Below, piece by piece: positions 33,641 to 36,548 of a stretch of 36,548 bases of DNA (within the stretch, counting starts at the first letter, position 1; each line of letters starts with the position of its first letter). Made by a program: the position numbers and the translations under genes. This DNA is from JBGTCY01 sp041748615 (GTDB lineage: Bacteria; Bacteroidota; Bacteroidia; Chitinophagales; CAIOSU01), in NCBI GenBank assembly GCA_041748615.1, contig JBGTCY010000244.1:1-36548 (forward strand). Reading direction: 5' to 3'. The notes under the pieces were generated by a model. That model saw nothing but the letters and a program-made list of their open reading frames with translations. It ran no database searches and was not told where the DNA came from.

Positions 33641-33804
33641 GTTGATTGATTTTTAGAATTCTTATCACGCGCTTTAATTGCAGCGCCAGGAACTTTCGGT
33701 ATTTTCACATCAGTCAAAATATTTTTTTGGCTCACTGATGCCGCCTCCGGAATGATTGCATAAAAAATAGATTCATCAATATTGAATACTAATTGATTCT
33801 TCAT
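33637..33804 (-). CDS. 55-residue protein coupled to the sigma-factor gene
   Basis: An open frame from ATG at 33804 to a TGA that overlaps the sigma-factor ATG by four bases (ATGA). The 55 residues (starting MKNQLVFNIDESIFYAIIPE, ending KARDKNSKNQST) have an acidic and hydrophobic first half and a basic second half, with no export signal. No family is recognised. The overlap geometry is that of translationally coupled genes, which is why I believe it is real despite its length. It may be a small regulator of the sigma factor or only a coupling leader. Confidence 0.6.
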   Translation of the reverse strand: MKNQLVFNIDESIFYAIIPEAASVSQKNILTDVKIPKVPGAAIKARDKNSKNQST

Positions 33805-33871
33805 GGTTTGTGTAACATCATACCGTGATAAATTCTGTTTTACTTTAAAATATATAAGTATTGATAATCGC

Positions 33872-33941
33872 TTTTAATACCTGTCAGAATCATTTTGAAA
33901 CACCCGTTTAACAGTATTCAGCGTGTGGGCAGGTATCAAAA
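33872..33941. repeat. Inverted pair of ATACCTG motifs upstream of the sigma operon
   Basis: TTTTAATACCTG (33872-33883) and CAGGTATCAAAA (33930-33941) are inverted copies with 11/12 matches, 46 bases apart, in the spacer between the sigma-factor operon and the outer-membrane gene. The near copy is about 68 bases upstream of the 55-residue gene's start. They could be a paired operator or a weak terminator of the upstream gene. Confidence 0.35.
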
Positions 33942-33982
33942 TTGAATGACGACCAATCTCAAGCAGCTATTTTTTTCGCACA

Positions 33983-34597
33983 TTATAATTTAATTACCAA
34001 TCCGAGATTAACGATACATTTTCCCCATCCAAACTCGCCATTGATGCCAAGTGTTTCAGTGAAATAATAGCGGATGCCTGCATGAAGACCACCGAAAGCG
34101 ATAGGTGTTGTTCGCGTGATATTTTCATAGTAAGTAAATGCGACTCCGCTACCCGCATTCAGCCCGGCATAAATATCCAACCTGTCGGCATGTATCTTCC
34201 TTTCTGAATTATCGGCAATGAGCTGGTAGAAGTGAAAATTCGCAACGATACCGATGGGGATATTAAATCCGCCTCTGTATTGATAATAGAAATCATCCTT
34301 TTTACCCATTCTACCCCTTCCGCTCCTGCCTCCTGCACCGGTAGTAAATCCCAATCCTACATATTGATGAATCCCAAACTCCATTTGAAGATTAAATTGA
34401 GCGGTGGTGTGCCAGTGCCATTTGTGATGATACCGTGGATGTCCGTAATTATAATAATCGTCAAGATGAAAAAATTTGGAAGTGCCGACTCCCAATGACA
34501 AGACCTTTGAGTTCTTTTCCCATGCCTGCGACAGAGCCGGAAAAGAAAATAAAGAGAGCACAAAAAGAATGAACAGGAGATGTAAAGTTTTTTTCAT
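33983..34597 (-). CDS. Predicted outer-membrane beta-barrel protein
   Basis: A 204-residue protein with a signal peptide (about 1-23, ending ALSQA). The mature part alternates aromatic and small residues in probable beta-strands (KVLSLGVGTSKFF, FNLQMEFGIHQYVGLGFTTG, GFNIPIGIVANFHFY, FGGLHAGIRYYF, LGINGEFGWG) and ends in the strand IVNLGLVIKL, as in small 8-strand barrels of Bacteroidota. A His/Trp/Tyr-rich segment (HPRYHHKWHWH) lies near residues 52-65. It begins just after the terminator of lipoprotein copy 2. Function is unknown; a stress-related surface role fits its neighbours. Confidence 0.75.
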   Translation of the reverse strand: MKKTLHLLFILFVLSLFSFPALSQAWEKNSKVLSLGVGTSKFFHLDDYYNYGHPRYHHKWHWHTTAQFNLQMEFGIHQYVGLGFTTGAGGRSGRGRMGKKDDFYYQYRGGFNIPIGIVANFHFYQLIADNSERKIHADRLDIYAGLNAGSGVAFTYYENITRTTPIAFGGLHAGIRYYFTETLGINGEFGWGKCIVNLGLVIKL

Positions 34598-34642
34598 GAT
34601 GTTTTTTTACAATTGTTTTGCGTAGTATTATTAAAAAGAAAA

Positions 34643-34674
34643 AATAAGAGCGGTGATTTCTCCCCGCCCTTATT
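34643..34674 (-). terminator. Intrinsic terminator after lipoprotein copy 2
   Basis: AATAAG (34643-34648) and GCGG (34650-34653) pair with CCGC (34664-34667) and CTTATT (34669-34674), with single-base bulges. On the minus strand a T-rich stretch follows. It lies 16 bases after the stop of the gene at 34691-35176. Its core matches the terminator at 31304-31335. Confidence 0.65.
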
Positions 34675-34690
34675 CTAAGCCCCTTTCCGC

Positions 34691-35176
34691 TTATTTCTTA
34701 TTGTCTTTCGTGAAATCGTTGAGCGAATTTCCCAACGAGTTCATGTCATTGTTGAATTCACGTTTAAATGATTCCCAGTTTGTGTTTGTGTTTGAGTTAG
34801 ATTGATTCTTATCGTAAGTATCAATTTTCGTTCTCATGTCTTTATTTCTCTGTTCCATTTCATCAATTCGCTTGGATTGAGGCGAGTCAGTCGTTCTCCC
34901 TGATGTTTTCATGTTATCCCTGAGTTCGGCAATGCGAACTTCATTTTCCCTGATTTTAACTTCCGATTCTTTTTTAAAAACTTTCCACTCATTCCCATCG
35001 GCAATCCTCCGGGTCTCATCATCTGCATTTTTCTTGACGACTCCTAATTCTTCTTTTGAATCTTTCAAATCAGATTTCGCTGATTTTACATTGGCATCGG
35101 ATGACTGGCAGCCGGTGAAAATGGTTCCTGCTATAAGCGTTGTTGCAAGGGCAAGGGTAAAAATTGGTTTTTTCAT
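34691..35176 (-). CDS. Coiled-coil lipoprotein, copy 2
   Basis: A 161-residue predicted lipoprotein with a lipobox (IFTGC, Cys at residue 23) and a charged helical body. It shares the signal peptide almost exactly with copy 1, and also EWKVFKKESEVKI, NEVRIAELR and the end FKREFNNDMNSLGNSLNDF. An Asn/Ser-rich insert (QSNSNTNTN) distinguishes it. It lies 107 bases after CsbD copy 2, but a terminator-like hairpin (35246-35266) separates them, so its expression may be reduced relative to CsbD or driven separately. Role as for copy 1. Confidence 0.85.
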   Translation of the reverse strand: MKKPIFTLALATTLIAGTIFTGCQSSDANVKSAKSDLKDSKEELGVVKKNADDETRRIADGNEWKVFKKESEVKIRENEVRIAELRDNMKTSGRTTDSPQSKRIDEMEQRNKDMRTKIDTYDKNQSNSNTNTNWESFKREFNNDMNSLGNSLNDFTKDNKK

Positions 35177-35245
35177 ATAATTAGATTTTTATTCCTGCAA
35201 TACTGTGCAGGGGCAGTTGTTTATAATTTTTTTTGGTTGAAAAAA

Positions 35246-35266
35246 GGATGCCGATATACGGCATCC
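35246..35266 (-). terminator. Intrinsic terminator after CsbD copy 2
   Basis: GGATGCCG (35246-35253), loop ATATA, CGGCATCC (35259-35266) is a perfect 8-bp GC-rich stem, followed on the minus strand by a run of T (35241-35245). It lies 17 bases after the CsbD stop and before lipoprotein copy 2. The first cassette has no such hairpin in the equivalent gap. A second, weaker CCTGCA/TGCAGG stem follows at 35194-35211 in the lipoprotein leader. Confidence 0.8.
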
Positions 35267-35283
35267 CTTTGAATCAGTAGCGT

Positions 35284-35469
35284 TCAACTTCCTGAAATAA
35301 CTTTATCGAGTTCTTCTTTTGTCTTGCCGAGCTTCTTTTGAAGTTTTGCCATCATCTCGTCTTTCTTTCCTTCAGCAAACATCAGGTCGTTGTCCGTCAG
35401 TTCTGCATATTTTTGTTTGAGCTTTGCTTTCTGCTCGTTCCAGTTTCCTTTTAATTCTGTGCTGTTCAT
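35284..35469 (-). CDS. CsbD-family stress protein, copy 2
   Basis: A 61-residue CsbD-like protein (MNSTELKGNWNEQKAKLKQK, TDNDLMF, GKTKEELDKVI), paralogous to the one at 31876-32061. Most positions of the LKGNWNEQK core and the TDNDLM and GKTKEEL motifs are shared. Small, charged and soluble; the family is stress-induced but of unknown molecular function. A conserved promoter block lies 37 bases upstream and a strong terminator 17 bases downstream. Confidence 0.92.
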   Translation of the reverse strand: MNSTELKGNWNEQKAKLKQKYAELTDNDLMFAEGKKDEMMAKLQKKLGKTKEELDKVISGS

Positions 35470-35506
35470 GATTTGTTGTTTTTGGAGTGAAATAATTTCT
35501 ACAATG

Positions 35507-35576
35507 CAAATGTGAGTCCTTTGGTTACCGAAACCGTTACACGATTACAAATAAGAGTTACATCATTCACACATTC
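35507..35576 (-). promoter_or_regulatory. Conserved upstream block of CsbD copy 2, with two direct repeats 21 bp apart
   Basis: The counterpart of 32098-32167. The two repeats read GTTACACGATT (35536-35546) and GTTACATCATT (35557-35567) on the plus strand, again exactly 21 bases apart, while the DNA between them has diverged. The shared strings GTGAGTCCTTT, AACCGTTACA and ATTCACACATTC are intact. The gene-proximal end is CACATTTG, a near match to TAnnTTTG. Distance to the start codon (37 bases) equals that of copy 1 within one base. Confidence 0.7.
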
Positions 35577-35878
35577 TATAGTGGGAGCGGGAGCAGGAAA
35601 TTGTTTTCAAAAGAGAAAGGAATAAAACGGCTGCTACCGTTCTTGCAAGAAAATAATCCAACGCAATAGGATAGCTGAATAGGATGACCGAATAGATAAT
35701 TGACAGAATAATGTGTCCGTCTGAATAAGCTCAAGAGTTAGCGGGAGTGAATACAACCGATTAGGTAGATTCAATGATGAATGTAGTAGATGATTTTTGG
35801 ATAGATGATACTTTTTTCACTAAGGAAGATTGTCAAAATAAATTTCCCAATTCAGAAATTATCCATGTTGAAAAAAAT
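35577..35878. other. Gene-free spacer with short irregular repeats
   Basis: No convincing gene. Around 35665-35720 the string AATAGGAT occurs twice 13 bases apart, followed by looser GAATA copies. A 43-residue frame (ATG 35774 to TAG 35905) ends inside the adjacent repeat element and is unlikely to be a gene. This region separates the stress cluster from the repeat element. Confidence 0.4.
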
Positions 35879-36048
35879 GTCCCGATAGGGACAAAATGTT
35901 GTTAGAAAAATGGAGAAACATTAACGAAAGTCCCTTTAGGGACGCGATATGTTATTACCTTCAATTGAGCGCGACAACATGTAGTCCCTAAAGGGACTTC
36001 GGTCATTCATGCCCGTTAGTTTCTAACAACATTTTGTGCCTACGGCAC
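35879..36048. repeat. Nested inverted-repeat element (about 170 bp)
   Basis: Outer arms: ACAAAATGTTGTTAGAAA (35891-35908) and its perfect reverse complement (36020-36037). Inner arms: AAGTCCCTTTAGGGAC (35928-35943) and its perfect reverse complement (35984-35999). Each end is capped by a short palindrome: GTCCCGATAGGGAC (35879-35892) on the left and GTGCCTACGGCAC (36036-36048) on the right. The inner arms are also palindromic. No coding content. The form is that of a REP-type or small non-autonomous mobile element; such GTCCC/GGGAC palindromes are familiar from Bacteroidota intergenic repeats. Confidence 0.8.
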
Positions 36049-36240
36049 AACTACCGGGGATTTAATTTTGACAAGTTTCCTAAACAACACCACGTGACCA
36101 GTCAGGCTGGCGATGAGCATCAGTTCTATCACATGGGAATGCTCCTGCGGTTAAAAAAAACCGTTGAGGAAATGTTCGAAGAAAGAGTAATGACTTATAC
36201 GATGATGTTGACGGGAGTTAGCCGGTATCACGCAAGCGCG

Positions 36241-36548
36241 CTATTTTATCATGGAAAGAGTCAGGGTATTCTCCTTTTCATTGTAAATAAATTTACAATC
36301 ATCAAAGATGGGAGCTTTGAGCCTGGGCTTGAAATTATTTGAAAATCCATAAGGCTCTCTCGGGATACCTAAAGCGCTTCTATCAAATTTACCATTGCTG
36401 TTTACATCCTGATATAAAGCAACCGCAAACTCGCCATAGCTTAAATCCTTTATCTGTGTGGTGAGTGTGTTCCCATTTGATTTAAACTTATACCCCTTCA
36501 GGCGGTCCGTCTTACTGAGAAATTCATGTTTTTTCTGATAGAATACCA
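36241..36548 (-). CDS. DUF2141 protein, C-terminal part (runs off the window)
   Basis: The minus strand is open from the right edge to a TAG at 36241-36243, giving 102 residues without a start. The segment YGEFAVALYQDVNSNGKFD, then LGIPREPYGFSNNF and a final ENTLTLSMIK, is characteristic of the DUF2141 family, small secreted beta-sandwich proteins common in Bacteroidota. The signal peptide and first strands would lie beyond the window. Function of the family is unknown. A plus-strand frame overlaps it and is rejected. Confidence 0.85.
   Translation of the reverse strand, partial: VFYQKKHEFLSKTDRLKGYKFKSNGNTLTTQIKDLSYGEFAVALYQDVNSNGKFDRSALGIPREPYGFSNNFKPRLKAPIFDDCKFIYNEKENTLTLSMIK

Noticed and set aside
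35774..35905. 43-residue plus-strand frame
   Set aside because: It ends within the left arm of the nested repeat element, has no recognisable features and is within chance length.
36034..36342. Plus-strand open frame of 102 residues
   Set aside because: It starts with a TTG inside the nested repeat element and its second half overlaps, on the opposite strand, the recognisable DUF2141 coding sequence ending at 36241.

Overview
The window comes from a member of the Bacteroidota. Secreted proteins carry PKD domains and type IX secretion (T9SS) C-terminal sorting domains, of both the type A kind and the gliding-motility-associated (CHU_C) kind. There are also secreted tail-fibre-like proteins, a TonB-dependent receptor with a carboxypeptidase-regulatory-like N-terminus, a PID-CTERM-like small protein, and a sigma-70 factor of the short Bacteroidota form. 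Genes have little Shine-Dalgarno signal and AT-rich spacers. I cannot place it below phylum with confidence; Chitinophagia- or Saprospiria-like lineages would fit. I found no rRNA, tRNA, CRISPR array, transposase or integrase.

Layout. Positions 1-69 hold the start of a minus-strand gene whose N-terminus matches that of the helical protein at 12255-13787. From 480 to 8882 is a plus-strand block of three large T9SS cargo proteins and one 60-residue secreted protein; the first and third cargo proteins share a domain of about 185 residues. From 9248 to 10862 are a pirin-family protein with a Tat-like leader and a DUF2147 protein. The minus strand then carries a prenyl diphosphate synthase and the helical repeat-like protein. 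From 13945 to 20821 is a second surface-protein block: a secreted protein with phage tail-fibre-like sequence, a T9SS/PKD protein, and a secreted protein ending in a peptidase-S74 intramolecular chaperone domain. The first and third of these share a module and 11-residue repeats. A membrane-anchored coiled-coil protein and a TonB-dependent receptor follow on the minus strand. A plus-strand run (24967-27738) holds a DUF1214/DUF1254 pair and purK-purE. After that come an ATP-cone/PD-(D/E)XK protein and pruA (proline catabolism), both on the minus strand.

The most unusual region is 30.6-35.6 kb, entirely minus strand. It has an alternative sigma-70 factor preceded by an overlapping 55-residue reading frame and followed by a small coiled-coil protein. 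Two CsbD/lipoprotein cassettes flank it, clearly duplicates of each other, with conserved upstream regions and terminators. The two CsbD upstream regions are 56/70 identical and each holds two 11-bp direct repeats exactly 21 bp apart. The small coiled-coil protein resembles the two lipoproteins. A two-helix membrane protein and a predicted outer-membrane barrel complete the set. I infer a stress-response module in which the sigma factor, or an activator binding the direct repeats, drives CsbD and lipoprotein production; this needs experiment.

Spacers are rich in repeats: heptanucleotide (7-bp period) tracts at three sites, two of them with inverted arms; a nested inverted-repeat element at 35879-36048; and an imperfect inverted-repeat element at 12041-12171. 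The right edge holds the C-terminal part of a DUF2141 gene running off the window.
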